Positions 34,058 through 44,231 of a stretch of 64,000 bases of DNA are shown one piece after another. Position 1 is the stretch's first letter; each line of letters starts with the position of its first letter. Both the position numbers and the translations under genes were made by a program. Where the stretch lies: the NCBI RefSeq assembly GCF_963681195.1, contig NZ_OY808997.1, forward strand, positions 558,001 to 622,000. Reading direction: 5' to 3'. This stretch comes from Vibrio sp. 16. Its GTDB lineage: Bacteria; Pseudomonadota; Gammaproteobacteria; Enterobacterales; Vibrionaceae. The notes below the pieces were generated by a model. It did not search any database and was not told where the DNA came from. It saw only the letters and a list, made by a program, of their open reading frames with translations.

Positions 34058-34864
34058 CTATTTAAACGTTGACCAAATTGGCGCATGGTCAGACGGTTTT
34101 TCAATGCCACGCAATTCGTAATCGATATCGGCTTCGATACATTTCGCTGCGAGCTTAGGTGTTGCCAATACCACATCAATGCGCAGTCCGCGATTGTCTG
34201 GGAAGCCTTTAGAGCGGTAATCAAACCACGAAAAACGGTCATTTACGTCAGGGTGAATCTGACGGAAAGTATCGACAAAGCCCCAATCTAACAAAGTTTG
34301 TAGCCACTGACGTTCTTCCGGTTGGAAAGAACACTTACCTGTTTTCAGCCAGCGCTTGCGGTTTGGTTCACCGATACCGATATCGGCATCGATTGGGCTA
34401 ATGTTAATGTCACCCATCACGATCAACTGCTCATCGTTGTTGTGATGATCGTTTAGGTAAGTCATCAAGTCTTTGTAAAACTGGCGTTTATACGGGAACT
34501 TTGTCTCGTGACCGATGTTGTCGCCTTGAGGAAAGTAACCATTCAGTACGGTGACTTTCTCACCGTTGTCATCTTCTAACGTCACCATAATCATGCGCTT
34601 TTGGTGCTCATCATTATCGGTCGGAAAGCCTTTTTGTATCGAAATTGGCTCCTTCTTACACAGCATCGCGACACCGTAATGGGCTTTTTGACCATGGAAG
34701 TAGACTTTGTAGCCCATCGCCTCGACGTCTTCGAGAGGGAAGGCTTCATCGTGTACTTTGATTTCCTGTAAACCAATCACATCAGGCTGATGCTTATCGA
34801 TGACCGCTTGCAGTTGGTGAAGTCTGGCGCGAAGCCCGTTGATGTTGAAGGAGATGACTTTCAT
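34058..34864 (-). CDS. xthA: Exodeoxyribonuclease III
   Basis: Mg-dependent AP endonuclease and 3'-5' exonuclease of base excision repair, 268 residues, same size as E. coli Xth[24 protein letters not shown] (metal Glu), [21 protein letters not shown] and the C-terminal SDHAPIW motif (catalytic His) are all present. Monocistronic. Confidence 0.97.
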   Translation of the reverse strand: MKVISFNINGLRARLHQLQAVIDKHQPDVIGLQEIKVHDEAFPLEDVEAMGYKVYFHGQKAHYGVAMLCKKEPISIQKGFPTDNDEHQKRMIMVTLEDDNGEKVTVLNGYFPQGDNIGHETKFPYKRQFYKDLMTYLNDHHNNDEQLIVMGDINISPIDADIGIGEPNRKRWLKTGKCSFQPEERQWLQTLLDWGFVDTFRQIHPDVNDRFSWFDYRSKGFPDNRGLRIDVVLATPKLAAKCIEADIDYELRGIEKPSDHAPIWSTFK

Positions 34865-35073
34865 CCGGATTCCTTTTTATTTTTCTGTGACGAAATTTAT
34901 TCGATGTTATCACTTTCTTTCTAAGGATACGAAAGTAACGCGAACGTTTGATTCGCATTAACACATTCGTAAACTTTTAATTGATATATCAGTGCATTGT
35001 GTTGTAATTAAATTGTTAATATTTTGCTCGCTGTGGTGTGGATGCACAAAGTGTCCGCTAAAAAGGATGTAAT

Positions 35074-37191
35074 ATGCGAACTCTATCTGTTCAATGGAAA
35101 ATCTCTTTATTAGCAGGGTGCTGCCTGCTCCTCACATCGTTATCTCTAATTGGATTCTCTATCTATAACGCGGTCACGAATCAACAATTGATCAAGCAAC
35201 AGAGCTCTCAATCGGTACTCAAGAAATCAGAGCAACTGATTGAGACACAAGCGCGCTTGAATGCGACGGTGGTGGCAGAATATCTGAATGAAGCGCTTTA
35301 CCGCGCAGAAATGCTCGCGGCGAGCGCTCTATTTCAAAAGACCAATAGCGAAGAAAATTTTGGTGATAGTGAAGAGCTCAGAACGGCGTTGGATGAGATG
35401 GTCAGAAAGTCGGTGCTTAACTTTGACTCGATTCAAGGTGCGTATTTGGTGTTTGAACCCAACATGCTCGACAATGAAGATGCCAATTATGAAGGGGCGG
35501 AATATGTGGGTTCGAATGAAAAAGGACGCTTTGCTCCGTACTGGGTGACCGCTGAGAATGGCGAAAACATCATCCCTAATGTGTTGGCTGAGTCCACCCT
35601 TGCTGCGAACGAAAATAGTGAACGTTTCTTTTGCCCGATTTCCAGTGGCGCATCGTGTATTTCCTCTCCCAAACAGGTTAATCATCAAGGCAGTTCATTT
35701 CTTGCCTCTTCGCTTTCCGTTCCTATTTTGATCGATGATATGGCCGTGGGATTTTTTGGTATCGATTTGCGCCTCGACCCGCTTAAGGCGTTGGCGGTTG
35801 AATCAGATGCAAAGTTGTTTGAAGGGCAGGGCTCGGTATCTATTGTCAGTCTCGATGGCACTTTGATCGCCAGTGATGATAGCAGCAAAACGCTTGGTCA
35901 GCCGTTTAACAGCGCTTATGTAACGGGTGATCAGCTGACCGATCTTCTCTTTGGACAATCGGTAGAAACTCATTGGAGTAGCGATGGCGAGCGCTTGACC
36001 GTATTTGCACCTATCGTGGTTGCCAACCAAACTTGGGGCGTGCTGTTTGATATGCCAAGAAGCAGCGTTTTAAGGGATGCAGTACAACTGGATAACATCA
36101 TCAGCGAGCAGGTGAGCGCCAGTATTCAGACTGAAATATTGGCAGGCTCGGCTTTGGTTATTTTCGGTTTGCTCACCGTGGCATTTATGGCGTCTCGTTT
36201 GGTTAAGCCGATACGCGAAGTGGTTGCAAGACTCGACGATATTGCGTCTGGCGAAGGCGACCTTACTCAAAGGATTGAAGTAAAATCAGGCGATGAAATT
36301 GGCCAGTTAGCCAACGGTTTCAACCTCTTTTTAGGTAAGCTGCAAGTAACAATTAAAGATATTATCGACAACACAATGCAGGTTGCGACAACTTCAGAGC
36401 AATCAAAAGTCGCGGCGCAAAATACCAGCAGCAGTAGTGACGCTCAGTTTAAAGAGGTCGATTTAGTCGCGACCGCGGCCGAGGAAATGACTCAGACCGC
36501 TGGACTTGTCGTACAAAATGCGCAAGTGGCTGTGAGAGAAGCGGAAAGAGCCAACGACGCAGCATCGGTTGGGCAGCAGGTTATCGAGAAGTCACAACAT
36601 GAAATGGAACGTTTGGTAGAGAGAATGACCTCGGCAGTCCCAGTGGTTGAAGACCTCGCCAAAAACAACGCGAATATCACCGAGATCTTAACGGTGATTG
36701 AAGGCATTTCTGAGCAAACAAATCTGCTTGCTCTCAATGCGGCAATTGAAGCGGCGCGAGCTGGCGATCAAGGCCGTGGTTTCGCGGTGGTTGCAGAAGA
36801 AGTGAGAAACTTGGCAAGTCGTACACAGTCTTCGGTGGGTGAAATTCGAGAAGTGATAGCCAGCGTTCAAACGGGTACCCAGGATGTGGTGTCAGCCATC
36901 CAAGAAGGGAATGAACTGGCGCAGCATTCATCAAATCAAGTTGAACAAGCGGTGGGCGAATTGAGCCATATATTTGAGTCGATTGCTTCGATCAATGATA
37001 TGAACAGCCAAATCGTTAAGGCAGCTGAAGAGCAGCAGTCGGTGTCTGGAGAGGTTAACCAAAGCGTCAGTAATATCAGAGATCTCAGCGCGCAGATATT
37101 ATCGCAAGCCGAAGAGTCTGAGACGGTCAGTGTGCAGATTGGCGAGCTTTCGAAAAACCAACAACAGCTCGTTAATCAGTTTAAAGTGTAA
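35074..37191 (+). CDS. Methyl-accepting chemotaxis protein with double Cache sensor
   Basis: Chemoreceptor of 705 residues. TM1 ~12-33; a long periplasmic sensor ~34-345 of dCache_1 type ([69 protein letters not shown]); TM2 ~352-374; HAMP ~375-430; signalling domain with [39 protein letters not shown]. Double Cache receptors often bind amino acids, amines or purines; the ligand is unknown here. It is a single-gene unit between a 209-bp leader and a terminator. Confidence 0.94.
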   Translation: MRTLSVQWKISLLAGCCLLLTSLSLIGFSIYNAVTNQQLIKQQSSQSVLKKSEQLIETQARLNATVVAEYLNEALYRAEMLAASALFQKTNSEENFGDSEELRTALDEMVRKSVLNFDSIQGAYLVFEPNMLDNEDANYEGAEYVGSNEKGRFAPYWVTAENGENIIPNVLAESTLAANENSERFFCPISSGASCISSPKQVNHQGSSFLASSLSVPILIDDMAVGFFGIDLRLDPLKALAVESDAKLFEGQGSVSIVSLDGTLIASDDSSKTLGQPFNSAYVTGDQLTDLLFGQSVETHWSSDGERLTVFAPIVVANQTWGVLFDMPRSSVLRDAVQLDNIISEQVSASIQTEILAGSALVIFGLLTVAFMASRLVKPIREVVARLDDIASGEGDLTQRIEVKSGDEIGQLANGFNLFLGKLQVTIKDIIDNTMQVATTSEQSKVAAQNTSSSSDAQFKEVDLVATAAEEMTQTAGLVVQNAQVAVREAERANDAASVGQQVIEKSQHEMERLVERMTSAVPVVEDLAKNNANITEILTVIEGISEQTNLLALNAAIEAARAGDQGRGFAVVAEEVRNLASRTQSSVGEIREVIASVQTGTQDVVSAIQEGNELAQHSSNQVEQAVGELSHIFESIASINDMNSQIVKAAEEQQSVSGEVNQSVSNIRDLSAQILSQAEESETVSVQIGELSKNQQQLVNQFKV

Positions 37192-37193
37192 TG

Positions 37194-37219
37194 AAAAGCC
37201 GCAGTGTTGCGGCTTTTTT
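37194..37219 (+). terminator. Terminator after the dCache chemoreceptor
   Basis: AGCCGCA-GTGT-TGCGGCT hairpin followed by TTTTT, directly after the chemoreceptor stop codon. Confidence 0.88.
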
Positions 37220-37249
37220 GATCTTGAGGTAGTCAGATGCTCGGTAGAA

Positions 37250-38377
37250 TTAATCTAAATACCAGTATCCTAGGTTCACTAAGCGAGTCAGTAACGCGAT
37301 CCAAGACGGGGATTCAATTGAATAGCTATCGAGCGTGATAGATGCTTGGTCGCAAAGAATAGGCGCAAACGCGGGCTCCGCCACAGAAAACTCTTCACCG
37401 TTGATGAATACATGATTCGCGTTATTGGCGTGGTACAGCGCTCTCAAGCCCGATACTTTAACCACATGACCGAGCGCTTCTAAGTGAGCGTATACTTGCT
37501 CTTGCGATATGACTTCTTCAGGTTCGACAATATCAAGTTGGTGACGAGATTGGCTTAAGTTGAGGGCTAAGAAGTTTTCAATATCTTGCTTGGATTCAAG
37601 CGCAGACTGCAGCATTTGCGTCAGCAGGGTAAGATCAGAGCGTAAAATTTCACCATGATTGCGTTGAGTTTGCATTTGAGGGTTATGCAGATGCACATCG
37701 CCTTTTTCTTTGGCGAGGACATAATCAGCAAAATGGCTCAGCAATTCTTGCTCTTTAGGGGAGCGAAAACCCATTGAATAGCTCATGCTTGGCTCAATGG
37801 TATTGCCCTCATGCGGGAATCCGGGGGGAATGTAAAGAATATCTCCAGGTTCCAAGACTTCGTCGATTATTGCGTCAAAGCTCTCGATTTGGCGCAGGGC
37901 ACCTTGGATCGATTCTTGGTATTGACCTTCGTCGGCGGCGCCTACTCGCCAACGTCGTTTACCACTGCCTTGAATGATAAATACATCATATTGATCGATA
38001 TGTGGTCCAACGCCACCTTGTGGAGCGGAATAGCAGACCATCAGATCGTCAAACAACCATTGAGGCAGCGCTTTAAATGGAGCGACTAACTCTGCTGCGC
38101 CCAGATGCCAGTGATTACACGCTTGAACAATCAATTGCCAGTGGCTTTCCTCAAGTTGAGAAAAGAGTGACTCGGGTAGCGGGCCATGTTGCGCTTGCCA
38201 ATGACCGTTCTTATTGGTGACAAATCTAGAATCAACTTCTTCTTCCATCGCCAAGCCGGCAAGTTCTTCTGGCGAAATAGGATCGATAAAGTTGGTAATA
38301 CCATGCTTTATAACGGTCGGTTGCTTGTGCCAATATTTGGCCAAAAAAGAGTCGAGATCAAAAGAGAGTTGATACAT
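37250..38377 (-). CDS. roxA: Ribosomal oxygenase RoxA (L16 arginine hydroxylase, YcfD)
   Basis: Fe(II)/2-oxoglutarate oxygenase of the JmjC cupin type, 375 residues, that hydroxylates an arginine of ribosomal protein L16. The iron ligands are visible as H126 and D128 in GPHIDQYDVF and H189 in PPGFPHEGN. The C-terminal part is the dimerisation/winged-helix region of YcfD. The start ATG overlaps the stop of the small upstream gene by one base (TAATG), implying translational coupling. Confidence 0.93.
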   Translation of the reverse strand: MYQLSFDLDSFLAKYWHKQPTVIKHGITNFIDPISPEELAGLAMEEEVDSRFVTNKNGHWQAQHGPLPESLFSQLEESHWQLIVQACNHWHLGAAELVAPFKALPQWLFDDLMVCYSAPQGGVGPHIDQYDVFIIQGSGKRRWRVGAADEGQYQESIQGALRQIESFDAIIDEVLEPGDILYIPPGFPHEGNTIEPSMSYSMGFRSPKEQELLSHFADYVLAKEKGDVHLHNPQMQTQRNHGEILRSDLTLLTQMLQSALESKQDIENFLALNLSQSRHQLDIVEPEEVISQEQVYAHLEALGHVVKVSGLRALYHANNANHVFINGEEFSVAEPAFAPILCDQASITLDSYSIESPSWIALLTRLVNLGYWYLD

Positions 38378-38532
38378 TACTCTGCCTGTTCCAGTTTGCT
38401 TTCTAAATCAGACTTAACGATCTTGATCGCTTCGAGCGCGACTTTTGGATCGACTTCGTTGCTTTCCAATAAGTAAATCAGATCAACAGCGAGTTTGATT
38501 TCGTCAGGGGCATTATCGAGTCCGGAAGACAT
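38377..38532 (-). CDS. Small DUF2496 protein (YbaM-like), 51 residues
   Basis: Reading the minus strand gives a 51-residue acidic protein, MSSGLDNAPDEIKLAVDLIY to the end LESKLEQAE. It matches E. coli YbaM in layout (LDNAPDEIKLAVDLI corresponds to LENAPDDVKLAVDLI; ALEAIKIVKSDLESKL to the second helix). In E. coli ybaM is also the neighbour of priC, which strengthens the call. The start codon directly follows the priC stop and its stop overlaps the roxA start by 1 bp. Two helices, no known function. Confidence 0.9.
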   Translation of the reverse strand: MSSGLDNAPDEIKLAVDLIYLLESNEVDPKVALEAIKIVKSDLESKLEQAE

Positions 38533-39081
38533 TTATTGATTTCTCTCACGGTAAGTTATTTGGTTTTCAATTTTCAGCTTCGCCTCTTGGCAACGTTTTA
38601 AGCGTTGCTCGGTGGCGAGCAATTCCTGCTGAGCCGTTTGTTGCTGAAAGGGCGGGGCATACTGAAGTGCGAGCTCTTTGTCTCGTACCATTTCCATTAA
38701 ACGCCGCTCCCACTCTTGATGCTGAGATAGGTGTTGATAAAGCTCGTTGATGGGCTTTTGGAAGTAGCTTCGGTGCTTTGGCTCGTTCTTGCGTATTGTT
38801 ACCGTCGCAAGTTCTCGCTGAATCGCACTTATTTGAGATAAGAGGCGCTCGGTTAAGTATTCGGCACGTAAGGCGGTGAGTTTTCCTGCCGCTTCTTCGC
38901 GAATGATGCTATCTAGGGTCGATTGGGTCTCTTTGACGCAAGGGACCAAAAGCTTGGACCGACCTTTGAATAGGCGTTCGTCGAAAAGAGGCAAATGGTG
39001 CTCGCCTCTTTTTCTATCGACCGCGGCTGCTTGTTGTGCTAACTCATCGAGAGTATTGGAGAGTTGACTAATCCGGCTCAT
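38533..39081 (-). CDS. priC: Primosomal replication protein PriC
   Basis: Helical protein of 182 residues that helps reload DnaB at stalled forks. The N-terminal LDELAQQAAAVDRKRG, HLPLFDERLF and the C-terminal RLKRCQEAKLKIENQI region are typical PriC; the family diverges strongly, so the call also leans on the neighbouring YbaM-like gene. It overlaps the TauE/SafE gene by 4 bp. Confidence 0.88.
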   Translation of the reverse strand: MSRISQLSNTLDELAQQAAAVDRKRGEHHLPLFDERLFKGRSKLLVPCVKETQSTLDSIIREEAAGKLTALRAEYLTERLLSQISAIQRELATVTIRKNEPKHRSYFQKPINELYQHLSQHQEWERRLMEMVRDKELALQYAPPFQQQTAQQELLATEQRLKRCQEAKLKIENQITYRERNQ

Positions 39082-39857
39082 AAATTAACAAACCACGCTT
39101 CGTAGGCCAGTTTTACTGCAAGGATGCTGACAACAGTAACAAAGACTGGGCGAATAAACTTTGCGCCAAATCGGATTGCTGAGTGTGCGCCCACGAAGGC
39201 ACCAGCCATCAAACACAGACCCATGGTTAAGCCCAATACCCAATCGATATGGCCAAGAATGGCAAACGTCACCAAAGAAGTGAAGTTGCTGGTAAAGTTC
39301 ATTGCTTTTGATAGACCAGAAGCGAGCAAAATATTGAGCTTATAGAGTGCCATTGAGCTGACTGTCCAAAAAGCACCGGTTCCGGGTCCTGCGACACCAT
39401 CATAAAAACCGAGAATAAGGCCTTGTCCATACTGTTTCTTGTTCAGCACAGGGCATGGTTCTGGCATCTCGTTTTTAACTGCATTTGGTGTTTTATGCCA
39501 AATGGTGTAGACGGCAGCGGCTAATATGATCAGTGGAAGGATTTTCTCTAGCCACTCTGTCGAAATCAAATCGACAAACAAGGTACCAAGGGTGGCACCG
39601 ATTAGCGTAGAGACAAATGCCCGTTTCCAGCAGCGCGGTTTGAATAAGCGTTTGCGGTAATAAGTAAATGCCGCTGTTGAAGACGCGAAGGTAGCAGCAA
39701 GTTTATTGGTGCCGAGTGCGATATGCGGGGGTAAACCCAGTGATAGCAGTGCAGGGACAGTGAGCATCCCACCTCCACCAGCTACCGCATCAATGAATCC
39801 AGCAGCAAAAGCAACAAGGGCCAACACCAACAGCACGGTTGGCTCAAACAATTCCAT
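39078..39857 (-). CDS. TauE/SafE family membrane transporter (YfcA-like)
   Basis: Inner-membrane protein of 259 residues with about eight hydrophobic segments. The signature FAAGFIDAVAGGGGMLTVPALLSLGLPPHIALGTNKLAA and a second half-repeat FYDGVAGPGTGAFW / AMNFTSNFTSLVTF are diagnostic of TauE/SafE proteins, which export sulfite, sulfoacetate or other anions. The substrate is unknown. It is first in the tauE-priC-ybaM-roxA operon. Confidence 0.93.
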   Translation of the reverse strand: MELFEPTVLLVLALVAFAAGFIDAVAGGGGMLTVPALLSLGLPPHIALGTNKLAATFASSTAAFTYYRKRLFKPRCWKRAFVSTLIGATLGTLFVDLISTEWLEKILPLIILAAAVYTIWHKTPNAVKNEMPEPCPVLNKKQYGQGLILGFYDGVAGPGTGAFWTVSSMALYKLNILLASGLSKAMNFTSNFTSLVTFAILGHIDWVLGLTMGLCLMAGAFVGAHSAIRFGAKFIRPVFVTVVSILAVKLAYEAWFVNL

Positions 39858-39895
39858 AGAGTTATCTTTTTATAGTTGTTTTTGGTCAACGGACC

Positions 39896-41971
39896 TTAGT
39901 ATTCAATCACACGTTTAAACGGTGGTAGGGAGTCTAGCAATGATTTCCCATATCGTTTGGTTACAATACGGCGATCAAGGATGATGACTTTACCAGAATC
40001 CCTCTCTTTACGCAGCAAGCGTCCCACTGATTGAATCAGTTTTTTGCTTGCTTCTGGTACCGTGATTTGCATAAAAGGGTTGCCGCCACGGTTTTCAATA
40101 TATTCTGCATGTGCTTGCTCTACTGGTGAGGTCGGAACACCAAAGGGAATCTTGGTGATGATTAAGTTCTCTAATAGCTCTCCCGGTAAGTCGAGCCCCT
40201 CAGAAAAGCTCCCAGTCCCAAACAGCACACTGGTTTTTTTGCATTGAACGAGTGTTTTATGTTTTTTTAGTATTTCCGCCCTCGACTCTTGGCCTTGAAC
40301 TTGAAGTGCCCATCCGTTTTTAACGAAATATGTTGAGAGTGCTTCAGCAACCTGATTCATTTGCCAATAGGATGAGAATAAAACTAAATTGGCCTGTTTG
40401 TCCTCGATTAAGTTAGGCAAAATATCGATAAGATATTCTGTAAACTGAGGAGCCTGCGGTTCGTATTTCATTTTAGGTACTCGAAGCTCAGCTTGATTTT
40501 GATAATCAAACGGAGACGCGAGGGCTAAGAAACGTACGCCATCTTCCGGTTTTTCGCTGATGCCTGCTTGGCGGCAAAAAAAACTAAATGAGTTGAGTGC
40601 ACGCATTGTCGCAGAGGTGAGTACCGCACCAATACAGCGACTCCATAGTTGTTGATCGAGCTGCCAGCCCACTTCAAGAGGCGAAACATTGACAACAAAA
40701 TCGCCTTCGCGTTCTGGGCTTACTTCAAGCCATCTTGCAAGCGGAGCGCCTTTTTCCCGTTGAGGCTCTGCCATTAAATTCCAGACAGCTGCAAGGTTAT
40801 CCATCCTCTGAATATAGAAACCCAACTCCGCCAGTGCTGGCTCAGCCAACCGGTTGGTGAGTTCGCCATCTTTGACTCGCTCGGCAATCAAATCCGCAAT
40901 TTTCCCGACAGCTTGAGCCCCTTTTTGAGAGAGCTTCTTTAGTTCTTTAGACTCTTCATCAAGCCATGACGGCAGCTCACCATTTTCAAATCGATAGATA
41001 TTTTCTTCAAAATGAGCAGGGTCAAATCGGGTTGCCAACTGAGATAAAGAGGGTATCAACTGTTGAATCGCATCCTGTAGTTCGTTGCGAAATCGGCTGA
41101 CTCGTTTTTCATCGGCGAGATTGGCAAACTTGGTCACGGACTGGTTCAAACGCTCTAGCCAACTCGCAGCGCCTTTCAAGCTTGCAGCGGCGGAAGAGTG
41201 ATCCCGAGCGACATGGGGTAGGTGATGCGCTTCATCGAATACATAGATAGTGTTTTCTGGCTCAGGAAGTATGACGCCGCCACCAAGATCTGCGTCCGCC
41301 ATTACCAAACTATGATTGGCAATGATGATGTCGGCTTTATCCATTTCAGAACGCGCTTTCTGGAATGGACAACCTCTGTGAGCAGGCATACTCCCATTGC
41401 AGCTGTGCTTGTCACTGACGATGAGCTGCCAAATGGCATCATCAATAGGCTTTGGCCAAGAATCTCTGTCTCCGTCCCATTTGTTTTCGGCGAGTCTCTT
41501 ATACATCAACTCCAGCTGGTCGATCTCTTTCTTCTTTGGCTTGGTCTCAAACATCGCCAGTTGCCCGCCGTCCACACCCGAGGCTGCTGCCAGTTTTTCT
41601 GCGCAGCAATAACGTTGTCTGCCTTTGGCGAGTATAAAAGAGAACTCACGATCCGTGATGCGTCTATATAAAGGAAGGTCTTTATTCACCAACTGTTCTT
41701 GCAGTGCGACGGTTGCGGTCGATATGACAACCTTTCTGTTGTTGTGCAAGGCGACAGGAATAGTTGCCATCAAATAAGAAAGCGATTTACCGATTCCCGT
41801 ACCTGCTTCTGCGACAATCATCCGAGTTGATTTGTGATACTCACCACACAGTGTCTTTGTTATCTCTGCGACAAGGTAGTTCTGGGCACGTCGAGGTACA
41901 AAGTTATCTAACTGGAATTGGAGGTTTTGATAGCTGTTGCGAATGGATTGTTGGATTTTACTGGTTGTCAT
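39896..41971 (-). CDS. dinG: ATP-dependent DNA helicase DinG
   Basis: XPD-like superfamily 2 helicase of 691 residues that resolves R-loops and G-quadruplex or D-loop structures. Walker A (EAGTGIGKSLSYL), the DEAH box (VFDEAHHLPH) and the C-terminal QSVGRLLRKERDSGKV motif VI are intact. Cysteines in RYCCAEKL and in SCNGSMPAHRGCPF are the likely 4Fe-4S ligands. MTTSKIQQS at 41971 is taken as the start; the ATG 36 bp further upstream adds residues not typical of the family. Confidence 0.93.
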   Translation of the reverse strand: MTTSKIQQSIRNSYQNLQFQLDNFVPRRAQNYLVAEITKTLCGEYHKSTRMIVAEAGTGIGKSLSYLMATIPVALHNNRKVVISTATVALQEQLVNKDLPLYRRITDREFSFILAKGRQRYCCAEKLAAASGVDGGQLAMFETKPKKKEIDQLELMYKRLAENKWDGDRDSWPKPIDDAIWQLIVSDKHSCNGSMPAHRGCPFQKARSEMDKADIIIANHSLVMADADLGGGVILPEPENTIYVFDEAHHLPHVARDHSSAAASLKGAASWLERLNQSVTKFANLADEKRVSRFRNELQDAIQQLIPSLSQLATRFDPAHFEENIYRFENGELPSWLDEESKELKKLSQKGAQAVGKIADLIAERVKDGELTNRLAEPALAELGFYIQRMDNLAAVWNLMAEPQREKGAPLARWLEVSPEREGDFVVNVSPLEVGWQLDQQLWSRCIGAVLTSATMRALNSFSFFCRQAGISEKPEDGVRFLALASPFDYQNQAELRVPKMKYEPQAPQFTEYLIDILPNLIEDKQANLVLFSSYWQMNQVAEALSTYFVKNGWALQVQGQESRAEILKKHKTLVQCKKTSVLFGTGSFSEGLDLPGELLENLIITKIPFGVPTSPVEQAHAEYIENRGGNPFMQITVPEASKKLIQSVGRLLRKERDSGKVIILDRRIVTKRYGKSLLDSLPPFKRVIEY

Positions 41972-42489
41972 ACAGAGATCTCTAAAACGGGATGAGGATG
42001 ATAGCACACTTCTCTAAGCGCTACTCAGCTCACGAAATAGAATCCTTAATCCGCAAATGTGGATCTTGTTCACAAAAAAAAACTGAACCATCAGCGACTT
42101 AGATTAATTTCTAAATGTAAAAAATATATAACTCTATCTCATATAATATCGTGGTGATAAATATCATAAGTTTTACTTAAATGTCATCTTTTTGGTGTTT
42201 TGTTCTGTTTTTTATTTTTGTGCTTTTACGGATATTTGTCGGGTTTAGGGTATGAACTTGGTCGTAAAATGTGCGCAAAACAATGTAAGTCACTGTTATT
42301 AAATGTTTTTATGTTTTTTTACGTGAGATTTTTAGAACATTTGACACGCAGGGCATTCTTTTGCAATCTAGACCCCGCAATTTAGATGGCGATGGCATCA
42401 AACCCAAATAGAGGTGAGAGCCATCATCAAAAAACATAAAGGGAACCGGATAAGGATTTCCCAGTTTTAAGAAAAGGCAGTGGATTATT
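41972..42489. other. AT-rich leader region before the porin gene (518 bp)
   Basis: No gene is seen. It is very AT-rich from ~42080 to 42330. A possible porin promoter has a perfect -35 TTGACA at 42341-42346 but only a poor -10, which would give a ~110-nt leader. A GGGAA...TTCCC hairpin-like element lies in that leader around 42440-42465. Long leaders of Vibrio porins are common sRNA targets, but no specific site can be claimed. Confidence 0.5.
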
Positions 42490-43446
42490 ATGAAAAAGAC
42501 TCTAGTAGCTCTTTCAGTTCTAGCAGCAGCATCAGCACAAGCTGGTATTGAACTATACAACCAAGATGGCGTAACAGTAGCTCTTGGCGGTGACGTTGAA
42601 GTTGTTTACGTTAAAGACAAAGCAAAAGGTTCTGAAGCTGAGCAACAAATTCAAGACGCTGACATCAGCCTTGATGTTCGTTATGCAATCAACGACGCGC
42701 TTCAATTCGGTGGTTTCTGGCAAATCAACGATGTAGGTGTTGACAAAGACGCTGCAAACGATGGTGACGCTTACGTTGCTTTCTACTCAGATGATTACGG
42801 TTCAATCAAGTTTGGTCGTACTTGTGCAAACCTAGATGACGCTGGTATCGGTTCTGACTTCCAGTTCGGTCTAAGCACGTTCTTCGGCGGTGACGACAGC
42901 CACTTCTGTGCAGACGAAACAATCCGTTACGATCTTGACAAAGGCGCGTTTTACGGCGGCTTTGCTCTAGTACAAGACAAAAACGGTGACGAAGGTCTAA
43001 ACAACGACGCTACTTACTTCGATGGTAAACTAGGCTACCGCGTTGCAGACTTCGACTTTACTGCATTCTACGGTGCTGGTGAAGTTGGCGAGGGCGCAGC
43101 TGCTCATGATGAGAAGCTATGGTCTGCTCAAGCTCGTTACAACGGTGTAGAGAACCTAGAGCTAGCTGCTGCTTACTACAACATCGATGACTCTGACGTA
43201 TCAATCGATACTATCGGCCTAGCTGCAACATACACAATCGAAAAAGTTGTGTTTGCTGGTGGTTACAGCACTTCTAAGTCTGACGCTTCAGGCTCAGACA
43301 GCTTCAATGCTTGGTATGTAAACGCTGGTTACAAGCTAGCTCCAAACACTACAGCGTATGCTGAAGTTGGTGGTGACAACGGTGAAAACGACCAAGGCGA
43401 AAGCAACGAAACTGGCGTTGCTGTAGGTATCAAAGCTTACTTCTAA
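42490..43446 (+). CDS. Outer-membrane porin of Gram-negative general porin family
   Basis: Beta-barrel porin of 318 residues with signal peptide MKKTLVALSVLAAASAQA, mature start GIELY, acidic loops (many DGD/NDG turns) and the terminal phenylalanine (GIKAYF) needed for BAM assembly. It contains the GSIKFGR segment preceding loop L3. Two cysteines, C112 and C140, flank that constriction region and could form a disulfide. It is short compared with OmpU (~330-340) and resembles the OmpL-like porins of Vibrionaceae. Codon use is strongly biased, as in highly expressed genes. A terminator follows. Confidence 0.92.
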   Translation: MKKTLVALSVLAAASAQAGIELYNQDGVTVALGGDVEVVYVKDKAKGSEAEQQIQDADISLDVRYAINDALQFGGFWQINDVGVDKDAANDGDAYVAFYSDDYGSIKFGRTCANLDDAGIGSDFQFGLSTFFGGDDSHFCADETIRYDLDKGAFYGGFALVQDKNGDEGLNNDATYFDGKLGYRVADFDFTAFYGAGEVGEGAAAHDEKLWSAQARYNGVENLELAAAYYNIDDSDVSIDTIGLAATYTIEKVVFAGGYSTSKSDASGSDSFNAWYVNAGYKLAPNTTAYAEVGGDNGENDQGESNETGVAVGIKAYF

Positions 43447-43465
43447 GCCTAAATACTAGACACTT

Positions 43466-43490
43466 AAGCCACCCATAGGGTGGCTTTTTT
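43466..43490 (+). terminator. Terminator after the porin gene
   Basis: AAGCCACCC-ATA-GGGTGGCTT followed by TTTT; a 9-bp perfect stem. Confidence 0.92.
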
Positions 43491-43510
43491 AGTTCATAAA
43501 GAGGGATTAT

Positions 43511-44167
43511 ATGAAAGCTTTATCAATTGTGATTATGATGTTGCTAACGGCGAGTGTGAATGCTGCTAGCCTAGAGCCTAAAAAAGGCACAAACTTCTTG
43601 TTTCTTAACGGTGTCGAGCTTGATGATAAGCGTGAAGTTGTCGATATTCAGTCTGGGCCTATTCAGATAATTGTAAAATATAGTAAGAAGCTAAAAGACT
43701 CTGGAGAGGACCGAGTGTTCGACTCAAATCCATTTGTTATTAGCTTCGAAGCTACAAACGATGATATTTCTGTAGTTCCTCCTAAATTGTATACGTATGA
43801 GCAAGCAAATAGAGCATTCAAGAACAACCCAGAATGGGTGATTAGAACAGCAGATGGAAAACCAATAGAATACACTCAAGAAGCACTTGATCGTTCAGAA
43901 GGTTTTATGCCTTATTTTAATATGCCAGAACGAGTAGCAAAACATAATGAAGCGCGAGGTATCGTGTTCGGCTCTTCGGCAGCACTTGTAGCAAAAGCAG
44001 CTGTTGCAGAACAAGCAACTCCTGCAGTGCCAAATACACAGGCTAAGTCAGATAAAGTTATCAAGCCCCTAGACACCAACAACCTTGAACAACTAAAGGC
44101 TTGGTACGTTAAAGCGTCTAAGCAAGAGCGAAAAGAATTCCGACGTTGGATGATTGACCAAGAGTAG
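43511..44167 (+). CDS. DUF2057 (YccT-like) periplasmic protein
   Basis: Exported protein of 218 residues with signal peptide MKALSIVIMMLLTASVNA. The pattern NFLFLNGVEL, then a strand with IQSGPIQIIVKYSKKL, and the C-terminal LKAWYVKASKQERKEFRRWMIDQE match DUF2057/YccT, reported in enterobacteria as a curli-related periplasmic factor. The role in Vibrio is unknown. It has an SD (GAGGGA) and its own terminator. Confidence 0.85.
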   Translation: MKALSIVIMMLLTASVNAASLEPKKGTNFLFLNGVELDDKREVVDIQSGPIQIIVKYSKKLKDSGEDRVFDSNPFVISFEATNDDISVVPPKLYTYEQANRAFKNNPEWVIRTADGKPIEYTQEALDRSEGFMPYFNMPERVAKHNEARGIVFGSSAALVAKAAVAEQATPAVPNTQAKSDKVIKPLDTNNLEQLKAWYVKASKQERKEFRRWMIDQE

Positions 44168-44191
44168 TCATTCGCTGACGTTTACCATAAG

Positions 44192-44218
44192 AAAGGCTTC
44201 CGTTGCGGAAGCCTTTTT
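44192..44218. terminator. Bidirectional terminator between the DUF2057 gene and bioA
   Basis: AAAGGCTTCCG-TTG-CGGAAGCCTTTTT; a perfect stem of ~10 bp between convergent genes, stronger U-run for the plus strand. Confidence 0.9.
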
Positions 44219-44231
44219 GCGTATCAGCGCT

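Noticed and set aside
42051..42076. TGTG...TCACA pair near 42060 as a CRP site of the porin or dinG
   Set aside because: The spacer is 7 bp instead of 6, so it does not fit the CRP geometry.
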